Shown here: one piece after another, positions 21,511 to 32,618 of the stretch
Numbering within the stretch: position 1 is the first letter of the stretch
How the letters are laid out: each line of letters opens with the position of its first letter
Origin: Bettongia penicillata ogilbyi
Lineage: Eukaryota; Chordata; Mammalia; Diprotodontia; Potoroidae
Direction of reading: 5' to 3'
Length of the DNA: 64,000 nucleotides
Assembly (NCBI GenBank): GCA_023548195.1
Contig: JAJHZJ010000061.1
Span: forward strand, 2,024,771 to 2,088,770
Made by a program: the position numbers and the translations under genes
The notes under the pieces: model-generated
Seen by the model: the letters and a program-made list of their open reading frames with translations, nothing else
Told to the model about the DNA's origin: nothing
Database searches by the model: none

Positions 21511-21599
21511 TGTATCTTGAGAGAAATAGCTGCTACCATCACCTTTCCTCTCAGGGCATTCTGAGGTCTGAGGTGACCCCAGTCCTGTGCCACTTCCTT

Positions 21600-21672
21600 G
21601 CCTCTGATGTGATGGCCATTCAGTTCAACAAACTGTGGAGTCACATAGCTAGTAAGTGGCAGCATCAGGCTA
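21600..21672 (-). mobile_element. MIR-type SINE fragment, antisense
   Basis: 'gagtcacatagctagtaagtggcagcatcaggc' is the antisense core only. Confidence 0.5.
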
Positions 21673-21827
21673 GTGTCCCTAGATTCTTACCCAGAGCCAT
21701 TACCAAGGGACATTGTGACTAAGAGGAAAGAATGGCTAAATTTAAATCATGGTTTTATAAGACTGATGATGAGGCATGCCTCCCTCGTCTCAACACACAG
21801 GTGGTGGACTATATCTATGGGAGCATG

Positions 21828-22042
21828 TCAGTGTCTAGGCAGCACAGTAGATAGAATGCTAGACAACATCAGTTAGTCTTGAATTCAAATTGAGCTTCAG
21901 AAACTTGCTAGTTCTGTGTGATCCTAGGCAATCTCTTAGAGGGGTCTGCCTTGGTTTCCTCATCTGTCAGATGGGTTGTTATAAGAATCAAATGAGGAAA
22001 TATTTATAAAGTACTATATAAATGCTAGTTATTGTTATTGGC
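21828..22042 (+). mobile_element. MIR/THER1-type SINE, near complete
   Basis: Sense copy from the head 'aggcagcacagtagatagaatgctag' through 'gtgtgatcctaggcaatc', 'ttggtttcctcatctgtcagatggg' to the tail 'aaagtactatataaatgctagttattgtta'. Confidence 0.85.
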
Positions 22043-22302
22043 ACTAAGAGCTCAGTTGTATTATGAACTATTTAAAAAATAATATTTTTTACAGTATTAC
22101 GATTTGAAGTCCTTGATTTCACGTGAATGAAAATACTAATCACCTGACACTATCTATATCATACATACATACTAATCTGTTCTTTGAATAGAAGATTTAA
22201 TCATTGCCAAGGAGCATCCTACTCTGGAGTCCTTGGTTTTATTGGAATCAAAGACCTAATTATAGTTTGGTTCAAACAGGGAGAGAACTTGATTTCCTGA
22301 AT

Positions 22303-22496
<194 letters not shown>

Positions 22497-22514
22497 GTTT
22501 GTGATGACCAAATA

Positions 22515-22960
22515 GTTGACAAGCGTTTATCAATTACTATGTGCCATGTGCTGTGCTAAGTGATGGTGAGACAAAGAAACAGACTGCCTTCAAAGAGCTC
22601 ACATTCTAATATGAAACGCAGCATGTAACTAATTAGGCACACATAAGATATCTAATAATACAGAGGAGATGGAAGGTCATTTCAAAGGTGAAAACACCAA
22701 CAGCTGGGAAATCAGGGAGGGCCTTCTGAACAGTGTGGGACTTTAGCTGAGTCTCGGAAGCCAGGGAAGCTAACTAAGAGGTAAAGGTATGGAGGCTGAA
22801 CTTTCCAGGCTTGGGAGATGGCCAATCAAAGGTACAGTCAGGGGATGGAGGATCAAGTTTGATGAAAAGAAAATAGACCAGTGCAGTAGAATCATAGAGT
22901 TTGTGGAAGGAAGAAAAATATAAAAAGACTGGAAGGGGAGGAATGGGCTAGGTTAAGAAA
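22515..22960 (-). mobile_element. L2 LINE 3' segment, antisense
   Basis: 'gtttatcaattactatgtgccatgtgctgtgctaagtgatgg', 'ccttcaaagagctcacattctaatatg' and 'ggaagccagggaagctaactaag' follow the antisense L2 3' UTR and coding order. Confidence 0.75.
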
Positions 22961-23149
22961 CGCTCTAAATATCACTGTATTTTGATTAATTCAACTAAAT
23001 TGAATCTTTGTACATACTCAACCAGACTGAAAAAAGAATGGTTTGGTTGCAGAAAAATATTTCTCCAAAAGCACCCCAACATTAGCATTACTGTTGTTCT
23101 GTTGAAGCAAATCAAAACCCTAAACCTAAGTTACGCTTTTTTGTTTCAT

Positions 23150-24110
23150 ATTTTTCAAAATGTTTATTTTAGACATTCCTTTTTAAAAAAAAAATTGCAT
23201 TCCAAATTCTCTCTGCCTTCCATCCCTCCCCCACCTGTCAAGAAAGCAAGTAAAATGATATATGCGTGTGAAATCATAAAAAAAATTCCATGTTAGCCAA
23301 AGTACAAAAAAGATAAAAAAAGAAAGGAAGTGAGAAAATTATTCATCAGTTCTCTCTCTGGAAGCATATAGCATTTTTTCACAAGTCCATTGGAATTGTC
23401 TTGGATCACTGTATTCAAAGTCACTGAGTCTGTCACAGTTGATCATCATTATAAGGTTGATGTTACTTTGCACTTCTCACTTCACTTTGCATCAGTTCAT
23501 GCATGTCTTGTCATGGTTTTTTTTTTTTTCTGAAATTGCCCCCCTTGTTATTTCTAACACAATAGTACTATGTCACAATCATATGCCACAGCTTACTCAT
23601 CTGTTCCCCAACTGATAAGCATCCCCTCCAATTTTCAATTCTTTGCCATCACAAAAAGAGATGCTATAAGTATTTTTGTCTGTTTAGGTCATTTTCCTTT
23701 TTTTTTTTTTTTAATCTCTTTGGGATACAGACCTAATAGTGGTATTGCTGAGCCAAAGGACATGTACCATTTTGTAGCCCTTAGGGCATAGTTCCAAATT
23801 GTTTTCCAGAGTAGTTGGATCAGTTCGTAACTCCACCAGTTGTTTAAAGTTTATTTTTCCTCATTTCCACCAGCCTTTGTCACTTCTGATAGGTGTGAGG
23901 TGGTACCAAAGAGTTGTTTTAATTTGTTTTTCTCTAGTGATTTAGAGCATTTTTTTCATATGATCATAGATAGCTTGAATTTTTTCTTCTTAAAACTTAC
24001 TTTTCATATCCTTAGATCAATTATCAATTGGGGAATGGCTCTTATTTTTATAAATTTGATTTACTTTCCTATATATTTGAGAAATGAGGTCTTTATCAAA
24101 GAAGCTGTAA
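23150..24110 (-). mobile_element. Composite antisense L1: 3' UTR and ORF2 end
   Basis: Left (3') end of an L1 that reaches 28131. Shows 'cccaactgataagcatcccctcc', 'ttgccatcacaaaaagagatgctataag' and 'gataggtgtgaggtggtacc'. Near 24110-24170 the sequence jumps from the ORF2 C-terminus to an upstream polymerase segment, so well over a kilobase of ORF2 has been deleted. Confidence 0.85.
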
Positions 24111-24169
24111 AAAAAATTGATACTAATCTTCATTATCTATTGTACCTTTCAGCAAAATGTATTTCCCTA

Positions 24170-25141
24170 TTTCCTTTAATTAAGTCTATTTATGCTTTTG
24201 CTTTGTCTGAGATCATGATTGCTATCTCTGCCTTTTTTACATTAACTGAAGTATAATAGATCCTACTCCAGACCTTTATTTTTACTCTGTTTTGTGTCTC
24301 TTGTTTCAAGTGTGTTTCTTGTAAAAAATACATTGTTGCATTCTGGTTTCTAATCCACTCTGCTATCTACTTCCATTTTACAGGTGAGCTCATGCCATTT
24401 GCATTCACAGTTATGATTACTGACCCTGTATTTCTCTCCAACCTATTTTCTTCTGTTTATTCTTGTCTCTTTTTATTCTGTCTCTCCTCAAGTTAGTTTG
24501 GCTTCTGACCACTGCCTCCATTCATCCACCCTCCTTTTATTATTCCCCCCTACCATTTCTCTTATTTACCCTCCTATTTTCCTATTGGGTAAGATAGATT
24601 TCTGTGTCCAAGTTTGTGTATGTATGTGAGTGTATACATACATATACACATAGTCATGTGTGTATATGTGTGTGCATATGCCTCACTGAAGCAATTCCAA
24701 TATGTGAGGTTCAAACATTACCCCATTCCATCTTCCCTCTATTGCAAAAACTCTTTTATGCCTCTTTTATGTGAAAAATTTTTCTCCATTCTATCTCTCC
24801 TTTCCCCCTTTTCCCAATGCATCCCTCTTTCTCACCCCTTCAGTTTTTCTTTTTGAAATCATCCCAACATAATCAACTCACATCCACGCCCTTTGTCTAC
24901 ACAAATTCCTTTTAACTGCCATTATAAAGTTCTTAGGAATTACATACATCTTCCCACATATGAATATAAATAGTTTAACTTTATTAAGTCTCTTATGATT
25001 ACTCTTTCATGTTTAACTTTTTATACTTCTCCTGAGTTGAGTTTGAATGTAAAATTTCCTATTCAGCTCTGGTCTTTTCATCAAAACTACTTGCATATAT
25101 CTTCTATTTCACTAAATATCCGTTTTCACCCTGAAGGATTA
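24170..25141 (-). mobile_element. Composite antisense L1: upstream ORF2 segment
   Basis: 'tttgctttgtctgagatcatgattgctatctctgcc' and 'gtttcttgtaaaaaatacattgttg' match the antisense upstream part of L1 ORF2. 'ttcctattcagctctggtcttttcatcaa' follows. A TA-rich simple patch lies at 24613-24690. Ends where a TA-flanked transposon interrupts it. Confidence 0.8.
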
Positions 25142-25754
25142 CAGAGACAATTCTCACTTTACACTAGCATACGATTCTGTAGACCACTACCTAAAACAAT
25201 TTTGACAAAATGCAAATTTGCCCATGGATGTAAGGAAGGGAGAGGAGGCAAGAGTGGGACCATACACCCATGGAGAGAGGCAGCCCATACACAGAGGTTA
25301 GAAAGAAGTGAGAGCAGGGAGAACATGTAGGGAGCAGACATGTGGGGGCTGGTCATGGACACAGATAGGAGAAGGCAGGAGATACATAGGGGTTAGAGAC
25401 AGATGGATGGGAAACAGACACATGGGTAGTAGGTGGAGTGGGGCAAATATCTCCTCTCAGCACTAGTCTCAAGCCAATCCCCCATTTGGTGGTGGTGGTC
25501 TCTCCACTCGTCTGTTGTTCTGCTTTCACTTGGAGATTTTTTTTAAGGTATTTTTTTTTTGGTAGGGGTGGAGGTGGGAGGCCATGGAGTACCAGGTCAA
25601 AGGACAGGAGCAAAGAGAGAGAGAGAGAGAGAGCGCACAGTATTATGAAGTAAAGTTAACTTAGGAACTTTTTTGGAATATGGATTTCTTTCAGAATTCT
25701 TTAAGTAAAGTACAATGTGTGTGATACAAATTTATATAAAGCAAAAACTGTCTG
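25142..25754. mobile_element. TA-flanked DNA transposon (Tigger/mariner-like), inserted in L1
   Basis: The L1 reads continuously once this 613-bp block is removed (...gaaggatta / tactcaagttttgc...). The block is bounded by TA at 25140-25141 and 25755-25756. It starts CAGAGACAATTCTCACTTTA and its complement starts CAGACAGTTTTTGCTTTATA, so it has imperfect terminal inverted repeats. A GA microsatellite lies inside near 25616-25634. No transposase is readable. Confidence 0.75.
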
Positions 25755-25756
25755 TA

Positions 25757-25800
25757 CTCAAGTTTTGCTAGGTAGGTTATTCTTGGTTGAAATCCTAGTT
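25757..25800 (-). mobile_element. Composite antisense L1: short piece between two insertions
   Basis: 'ctcaagttttgctaggtaggttattcttgg' joins the flanks of the TA-flanked transposon and the hAT MITE. Confidence 0.8.
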
Positions 25801-26003
25801 CAGAGGTGGGGAACCTGCAGCCTCAAGGTCACATGTGGCCCTTTAGGTCCTCAAGGACAGTCCTTTGACTGAATCCAGATTTCACAGAACAAATCCCCTT
25901 AATAAAAGGATTTGTTCTGTAAAACTTAGACTCAGTCAAAAGGCTGTACCTGAGGATTTAGAAGGCCACATGTGGCCTTGAGGCCACAGGTTTCCCAGCC
26001 CTG
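25801..26003. mobile_element. Palindromic hAT-type MITE, inserted in L1
   Basis: Terminal inverted repeats of about 40 bp: left CAGAGGTGGGGAACCTGCAG, right complement CAGGGCTGGGAAACCTGTGG, both running into 'cctcaagg(t/c)cacatgtggcc'. The centre is a near-perfect hairpin ('acagaacaaatcc' ... 'ggatttgttctgt'). Flanks 'tcctagtt' and 'tctgtagct' look like a decayed 8-bp duplication, as expected for hAT. Confidence 0.88.
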
Positions 26004-26662
26004 TCTGTAGCTCCTTTGCCTTCCAGAATATCGTGTTTCAAACCCTCTGCTTCTTTAACATGAAGTTGCTAAATCTTGTGTGATTCTGACTGTGGCTCCA
26101 AGATATTTGGTTTCTTTCTGACTGTTTGCAATATTTTTTCCTTGGTATGGGAGTTCTGGAATTTGACTATAATATTCCTGGGAGTTTTCATTTTGGGATG
26201 TCTTTTAGGAAGTGATAGATGTATTCTTTCAACTTCTACATTACCCTGTGGATGTAAGATATTAGGGCAGTTTTTCTATATGAATTCTCGAGACATGATG
26301 TGAAGGGTTTTTTAAAATCATAGCTTTCAGAGAGTCCAATAATTTTAACATTCTATTTCCTGGATCTATTTTCCAGGTCAGTTGTTTATTCAGTGAGCTA
26401 CCTCACATTTTCTTCTATTTTTTTTTGTCTTTATTTAAAGTTTCTTGATGTCTCATGGAGTCATTAGCTTCCATCTGCCTAATTCTAATTTTTAACTGGT
26501 TATTTTCTTTTGTGAGCTTTTGTACCTCTTTTCCCATTTGATCAATTCTGTTTTTAAGGTATTATTTTCTTCAGTATTTTTTCTTTTACCAAGCTATTAT
26601 TGTCTTTTCATAATTTTCCTGCATTACCCTCATTTCTTTTCCAAATTTTTACTCTATCACTC
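26004..26662 (-). mobile_element. Composite antisense L1: ORF1 region
   Basis: 'ttccttggtatgggagttctggaatttgactataatattcctggg', 'cctggatctattttccaggtcagttgttt' and 'gatgtctcatggagtcattagcttcc' are the antisense of marsupial L1 ORF1 and its upstream coiled-coil coding part. Not open on the coding strand. Confidence 0.85.
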
Positions 26663-27282
26663 TGTAACAGTAAACACCTTAAAATACACAGGGGGGACCT
26701 GCTATCACAGGTTCTTAGATCTGCATTCATAAAAGGGAAGGCAACTTTTGAGGGGTTAACAATCACTTTAATCAAGCACAGGTATCAATCCTTTAACCAA
26801 GCACATATATCATTCACCTATTTCAGGGGAGTCAGCACCCCAAACTTGAAAGAAAATACAGAAAAATTAAAAGTCAACAGACATGGCTTCTTCTGACTGA
26901 CCATAATTCAACAGACAGGTACAGCTGTCTGACCAGTTACCAGAGAGGGAAAGCATGACATCTGGGTTCTCAAAACTGGGGGGCTCCTTAGCAGCTTCCC
27001 AGAGTTCTCCTCTGGCTCTCAAACCTTCTTACCAAAACTAAGCCCCAAAATAAAACCTCACCCTCAGAGTCTTTATACACACTTTTTAGAGCCAGAAGGT
27101 ATCACAACCCTTGAGAACACCAGTGCCTTATTAACAGAAGGCATGGACCTTATTACAAATCTTCCCAGGCCAGACCATGGGTGGGAAAGATCCTCCCTAA
27201 GTCACATTTAAATAGGGGCATTATACTTCGATTATACTAAAATAAAAACAACACAAGATTCTACTTTACTTATCATTACACA
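26663..27282 (-). mobile_element. Solo LTR inserted in L1
   Basis: A 620-bp block with TG...CA ends on the minus strand (TGTGTAATGATAAG ... CTGTTACA). It is flanked by the perfect 5-bp duplication cactc at 26658-26662 and 27283-27287. A TATA box (GTGTATAAAG on the minus strand) lies near 27071-27080, with ATTAAA hexamers downstream. A 5-bp duplication is typical of ERV-L/MaLR-type elements. There is no internal region, so it is a recombination product of an old provirus. Confidence 0.85.
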
Positions 27283-27287
27283 CACTC

Positions 27288-28131
27288 TTGTCTCTTTCTT
27301 GAACTCTTCCAGAAACTCTTGCTGGACTTGGGTCTAAATTAGCATTTTCTTTGAGGCTTTGCTTGGTAAGCTGTTCTCACATTGCTGTCTTCTTCTGAGT
27401 TTATAATCTTGGTCTTCCCTGCCAGCATTGTAGTTTTTTATGTTCAAATTCTTTTTCTCATTTTTCCAGCCTAAAATTTGAACTTTATGCTAAAATTGGG
27501 CTCTGCTCACCTTGGAGGAGGGTTTGGGAAAGCACTGTCTCAAGCTTCAGGCTTTTTTGTGCTGTTTTCAGAACTAATTCCAGGGGTCTGCAAGGTTTTG
27601 GTGCTTCCAAGGTGGTGTGATCTGGGGATGTGTGGTTACTGCTCCCCTGGTCTGTGCTCTGATGCTTACCTTACCCATGGAAGTGCCCTACTCCTCTGTA
27701 GCCACAAGCACTAGTGCCTTGGAACTGCAACTGGGATCTCTGCTCCCAACTGCAACCCAGAACTGCTTGTGGCAAATGATTTCCAATTAGCACCAGTTGC
27801 ACCCAGTGCCACCAAAGGGTCCTTCATAATCTCTTTTTGACCAAGTGTACAATCTTCTTGCTATCCCTGAGTAGAGAGCTCTTGAAGCTGCTGCTGTCAA
27901 CAGTCACCTCCAAGGCCCACCAAGGGTGTTGCTGCTACGCTCCAGACCAGCCCCCACAGACCTCTCTTGCTGACCTCCAAAGTTGTCTCAGACTGGAAAA
28001 ATGTCTCACTGACCTTTTGTTCTCTCTGGCACTCCAAAAATTTTAAGTGTTACTTTAAAGTTGTTTGGAAGGGACTATTGGGAGAGTTCAGCTGGGTGGA
28101 TACTGTACTCAAGTCATCTTGCCTCCACCCC
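27288..28131 (-). mobile_element. Composite antisense L1: ORF1 start and 5' UTR
   Basis: 'ttgtctctttcttgaactcttccagaaactc' continues ORF1. The 5' UTR ends at the antisense of 'ggtggaggcaagatg', the usual L1 start motif, near 28131. 'gttacgc' at the 3' edge and 'gttatgt' at the 5' edge could be a decayed target-site duplication. The 5' end of this element is therefore intact although its interior is damaged. Confidence 0.8.
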
Positions 28132-28318
28132 ACTGTTATGTAATTATTATAAAATATAAATGGACATTGCTTATGGAAAAAAGAATTCCCATTAGCAGGG
28201 AAAACTTTTGCCATTTGGACCACACAGTAATGTCCTTTTTTCCTTTCTCTGGTCAGTCACCCACTTGGTTCAACTGGAAACACCCTAAAACTTGCAGCCT
28301 GGGGCCCTTCCTATGTGG
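28042..28318 (+). repeat. Inverted duplication, arm A
   Basis: 277 bp whose reverse complement is at 32619-32895 with two substitutions (28190, 28248) and no gap. This arm spans the 5' edge of the antisense L1: about 90 bp of L1 5' UTR plus 187 bp of its flank. Because the L1 continues leftward here but stops in arm B, this arm is likely the source. The 94-codon open frame 28065-28349 is repeated in arm B only because the DNA is. Confidence 0.95.
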
Positions 28319-28383
28319 CCTTCTACAGGAGCTTAACCTCCAGAGCTAGTTTCCTCAGTTATACAATGGGCAGCACTTGTTAA

Positions 28384-28615
28384 TGCTATAAGTCCCTTAG
28401 TCACTGCTGGCAAGATTCTTGCCAGAGTCCTCCTTAACAGGCTGACCCCTTTACCTGGAAGATGGTCATTTACCTGAAAGCCAGTGTGGCTTCAGAAAGG
28501 GCCAGGGGACAGTTGATATATTGTTTGCTGCCCAGCAACTCCAGGAAAAATGCCAAAAGCAGAACAGATGTCTATATGGTTTGTAAATCTGACCAAGGTC
28601 ATGCATAAGCTTTCC
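28384..28615 (+). mobile_element. R4/Dong-like LINE, reverse transcriptase fragment
   Basis: Conceptual reading gives TAGKILARVLLNRLTPLP, then after a frameshift PESQCGFRKGQGTVDILFAA and QQLQEKCQKQNRCLY, followed by a stop. These are the N-terminal reverse transcriptase motifs of a non-LTR LINE distinct from L1, L2, CR1 and RTE here. Clade name from memory. A corresponding C-terminal piece of the same type occurs antisense at 58888-59690. Confidence 0.8.
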
Positions 28616-28839
28616 CAGTCACCACTGGAGCGAAACAAGGTGACTAATCTAAAGTTGTCAAGAAATGACTAAAGCTAATCCTTTAAAAAAAAAAAGAAAA
28701 GGTATAGAATCCATGAGGGTAGGTGAGGACGAACCAAAATCAACATGGCACACAGCTCATAAGATACTAAGTTGGGATGTGGCATGTTTGGGTAACAGAG
28801 GGTGATGTATAATCAACCCAGAAAGGTGGGCAAGAGCTA

Positions 28840-29440
28840 GATTAAAAAGGTCTTTAAAATTATCCAACAGCAGCATTTGTATCCAAAGGCAACAGGAGTG
28901 ACAGGCCTGTACTAAAGGCAGCCAGGTAGAAATAGACTGGAGAAGGGAAAGGCTTGAGGAAGACCATTTAGGCTACTGAAGTCATCGAGAGGAGAGGCAA
29001 TGAAGCCTGAACCAGGGTGATTGTGGTACAAAGATACCACACAACACACATACACACACACACACACACACAAGATGTGGAGTAGAGAGAATGGACAAAA
29101 CTTAGCAACTGACTGGACATGGTGAGGAAAGGGTAAATGATAGTAAAGAAGTGAGAATGGCACTTAAGTTTTTGACCATGAATGGCTGGAAGGATGGTAG
29201 TGATAGGACTGAAACAGAGAATTTAGGAAAAAGGTTGTTTGGAAGAAAGATAGAGTTCTGTTTTAGATGTGTTGAGTGAAGTAGAAATGTCAAAAAGGCA
29301 ATTAAGGATTCTGGACTGGTGCTCAGGAGAAAGATGGTAGCTGATATGTAGATTAGATCTTTACAAAGACAACTGAACCCCTGGAAGTTAATGAGATCTC
29401 CAAGAAAAGATGAGAGGGTCAAAGACTAAAGGCTAGAGGA
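28840..29440 (-). mobile_element. L2 LINE segment, antisense
   Basis: 'ggctactgaagtcatcgagaggagaggc', 'gaaccagggtgattgtgg', 'gaatggctggaaggatggtagtg' and 'ttctgttttagatgtgttgagtg' follow the antisense L2 coding order. The 106-codon minus frame 29102-29422 is L2 ORF2 remnant (FLGDLINFQGF, DLIYIS, HLKQNSIF). A (CA)n lies at 29041-29072. Confidence 0.75.
29041..29072. repeat. (CA)n microsatellite
   Basis: Interrupted CA run inside antisense L2. Confidence 0.9.
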
Positions 29441-29599
29441 CACCCAGCTCTATGTAAGATATGATTTTATTATTATCAACCACAGAGATAATATGATATT
29501 CCCATCAGATTCCCTAGAAACAAGTGTCCCTTCCCAAAGAGGTATCTCACCTGAACAACCACCAACAAACCCCACCCCTCATTACATGGAGACAGAGTG

Positions 29600-29800
29600 A
29601 GGCTTCCTCTCACTAGGTGGTGCAGTGGTTAGAATGCTAGGCAGCTCTACCTCAGTTTCCCTAACTGTAAAATGAGAACAAAATTAGCACCCATCTCACA
29701 GGACTGTTGTGAGGATCATAGTAGATATTACTTGTAAAAAGTGCTTGCCATGGTGTCTGGCACATAGTAGACTTTTAATAAATGAACATTCCCTTCTCCT
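29600..29800 (+). mobile_element. MIR/THER1-type SINE with deletion
   Basis: Head 'tcactaggtggtgcagtggttagaatgc', then 'cctcagtttccctaactgtaaaatgag', 'ggactgttgtgaggatcatag' and an L2-type end 'catggtgtctggcacatagtagac'. The core between head and tail is shortened. Confidence 0.75.
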
Positions 29801-29859
29801 TGCAAATATCTGAATAAAATCTGAACCAATAAAGTCAAAATTGGGGAAGGGGGGAAAGT

Positions 29860-30046
29860 ATGAAAATGGGAAAAAGTTTATAGCCAGTTTCTTTGATAAA
29901 TGCCTTAAATTTCAAAAATGTAGGGAATCTGAGCCAAATTTATAAAAAGTCATTTCCAATTGATAAATGGTCAAAAGGATATGAACAGGCAGTTTTCAAA
30001 AGAAGAAATCAAAACTATCAACAGTCAAATAAAATCACTCTAAAAC
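29860..30046 (+). mobile_element. L1 ORF2 end, sense (left part)
   Basis: 'gccagtttctttgataaatgcc', 'aattgataaatggtcaaaaggatatgaacaggcagttttcaaaagaag' is the L1 ORF2 C-terminal region. It breaks at the next feature and resumes at 30591. Confidence 0.85.
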
Positions 30047-30590
30047 TCTGGGATTTTTTGCTTATTTTTGGACCAATGACATCACAAGGGGCTGTCTTGA
30101 CTTGTGTGTGTGAATTGAATTTAATGAGGCAAAGTTGCACAAAGTCATCATCCTCATTCTCTCCTTCAGACTCAGTGAAGTCCAGTGGCCAGACAAAAGT
30201 CAGAGGACCAGTGATAGCCCAGGATGCAGGGGATGACCATGCCATTTTCAATGTCTGACCAAGCTCTAAGCACTCTACAGAAGGTTCTTCAGTTGCTTTC
30301 ATGATCATTGGAACAAATTGTTCTCATCTGCCATTCCCCAGGGGAATTCTTCACATGTTTGGTGTAGACACCCTGCTGATTCACTGATGTGTTTGAAGCC
30401 TGGTTACCCTCAACCTGGTCTAACCCACTTGCTGGGGTGTGGCTGCTTTGCATGCTACAGCTTCTTGAAGCCACAGGTAAGAGTTGAGTGCTAGGAAGAT
30501 ACAAAAAGTGGATAATCAGCCCTGAAAAGAACTGGGCAAGCCCCCACACTTGAGGTGTTAATCTTCCTTGAACACCCACGTACACTCCTC
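30047..30590. mobile_element. Unassigned retroposon-like insertion in L1
   Basis: About 545 bp that splits an L1. The host L1 motif 'ctctaaa(t)cact' occurs on both sides (ctctaaaact near 30040, ctctaaatcact near 30589), which looks like a 10-12 bp target-site duplication. The body ('tgacatcacaaggggctgtcttgacttgtgtg', 'catgatcattggaacaaattgttctcatctgcc') resembles a repeat I associate with marsupial genomes but cannot name. No open frame is meaningful. Confidence 0.6.
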
Positions 30591-31400
30591 TAAATCACTC
30601 CTGAGCAGACAAATATACATTAAAACAACTCTGAGGTACAACTTTACATGTACTGGATGGCCTAAAATGACAAATGTTGGAAAGGATGTGGGAAATAGAT
30701 ACACTAATATACTGTTGGTGGAGTTATGAACTGGTCCAATCATTCTGGAGAACAATGTGGAACTATACCTCCTAAGGACAATAAAACTGTGCATTATTCT
30801 TTATTACTAGGTCTGGATCCTAAAGAGATCAAAGAAAAAGGAAAATACATACCAAATATATACAAAAACATCTATAGCATCTCTTTTGGTGGTGACAAAG
30901 AATTGGAAATTGAGGGGATGTTCATCATTTTGGTGAATAGCTGAACAGGTGGTATATGATTATGATGAAATACTGTGGTGCTATAGGTTAGGATGAGGGA
31001 GATGGTTTCAGAAAAACCTGGGAAGACTTTTATGAACTGATAAAAAAGTGAACAGAACTAGGAGAACACTGAATGTGGTAGCACCAATATGTAATAATGA
31101 TCAACCGCGAAAGACTTGGCTCTTCTGATCCATACAATAAGACAACTCCAAAAGAATCATGATGAAAATGCTATCCACTTCCAGAGAGAACTAATGAACT
31201 CTGAAAATGTAAACTGAAGTATGTTTTTTTTACTTTATTTTTTTTGCAACATGGCCAATGTGGAAATCAGTTTTTCATAATTTCATATGTATAACAGTAT
31301 TTCTTGCCTTCTCATTGGGTAAGAGAGGAGATAAAAGGAGAAAGAATTTGGAATTGAAAAAAATTAACTAAAATTAAAACATTTTTAAAAAAGTAAAAAC
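30591..31400 (+). mobile_element. L1 ORF2 end and 3' UTR, sense (right part)
   Basis: 'acattaaaacaactctgaggtac', 'ggaaaggatgtgggaaatag', 'ctggtccaatcattctggagaacaatgtggaactatacc' and a 3' UTR with 'caacatggccaatgtggaaatcag' ending in an A-rich tail near 31400. Confidence 0.85.
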
Positions 31401-32618
31401 TGGATGACCAACTGTCATATAGGATATAAAGAAGACCCTTTTTTATATAGATGCAACAGGAGACTGGACAGTAAGGACAGCTCTTATAAGTATGTTCAAT
31501 GTGCTTTGCCTGATTCGATCTTCTACAAGGATTTTGCCGCATGCATAGGTATTCTGTGACTGTTTACAGGCTGCTTACTATGTGGTTTGGGAAGACTTTT
31601 CAGGTGGCTTCTGAGCTGTAACCATGTAAGTGTACCACAGGCTCCAATGACTCAACCTTGCTCTATCGTTCCTGCCTGATCATGTTGAAGTGAGGAGGCA
31701 AGGACTTCTGTAAACCTCTAGGTGAAAATAAAATAAAATAAAATAAAGAGATAACGACAGCAGTCCATTTTTTCCACCCAAGTTGACAGAAGCTCTTTGC
31801 TGACACATGGCCCATTGTTGCTTCTTTCCCCCTTGTATTTATTCTTTCCTTTCTTAAAAGAAGGAATATTGGAGGCAGGTCTTACTAGGCTGAAAAACCC
31901 TGTAAGCTTTAATAGTTTGGGAGAATACCCAGCATTCAGGGATTGAAGTCAATGCCAGAGAATGTGGGCTACTGAGGAGCCCAGTAAAGGAGTAAAGCCC
32001 AGAGGGATTTGCTCAGTCCAGCTCAGGAAGGAAAGGACTTCATCCGTCAGCTGGCCTTCCTCCGGTTGGCAGCAAAGGCTTCAGAGCCAACAGTTTTCAA
32101 GTTTGAGCACTGTCTCAGGGACCCAAGGTGAGTCTGCTCCAGTTTGATGGGGATGTTTTGTACTTTTTGTTGTTGTCACATTGTCTTGATAAATATCTCT
32201 TTGTAAAATCTAATTCATCTTAATTGGTTTAATGATTCAAAGGCAGTAATAAATGGTATGAACAATACTGAGGTGGTATTTACCAACTCTGGGTTAGAGG
32301 ATATTGGAAAGATAACTTAGCAGCTGATAGAAAGGGGAACACACCAGAACTGAAAATCCAACCAACAGCATCAGAGAGATACCCCAACCTTTCAGAGGTA
32401 CCCCTGGAATCCTGGGGTGGGAAGAGAATTAATTCTAGAACTTCTAGTAATAGTTGGGGTAAGGACTCCCAGAGCTTATAGGGGCTACAGAGAGGTGGGA
32501 CCAAGATTGCTTTGGAGATCCCTTTCAATGCCAAGTCACCATGATTCTGTGTTGAAATGCAGAGGACATCGTTCACTGGCGTGTGAATAAGCTTTAGAAT
32601 CCAGGTCTAAAATTTAGA
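31401..32618. other. Mostly single-copy stretch with a donor-like exon candidate
   Basis: 'aaaaactggatgaccaactgtcat' at the left edge (about 31396-31420) is a CR1/L3 tail scrap. An (AAATA)n lies at 31727-31748. At 31988-32127 a 46-codon open stretch ends exactly at a consensus donor (cccaag|gtgagt). I cannot match the peptide to a family, and no clear acceptor is seen, so no gene is called. Confidence 0.35.
31727..31748. repeat. (AAATA)n short tandem repeat
   Basis: About four copies of the pentanucleotide. Confidence 0.85.

Noticed and set aside
26663..27282. Possible intact provirus around the solo LTR
   Set aside because: Only one LTR is present, with its 5-bp duplication on both sides. 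No gag, pol or env sequence lies beside it.
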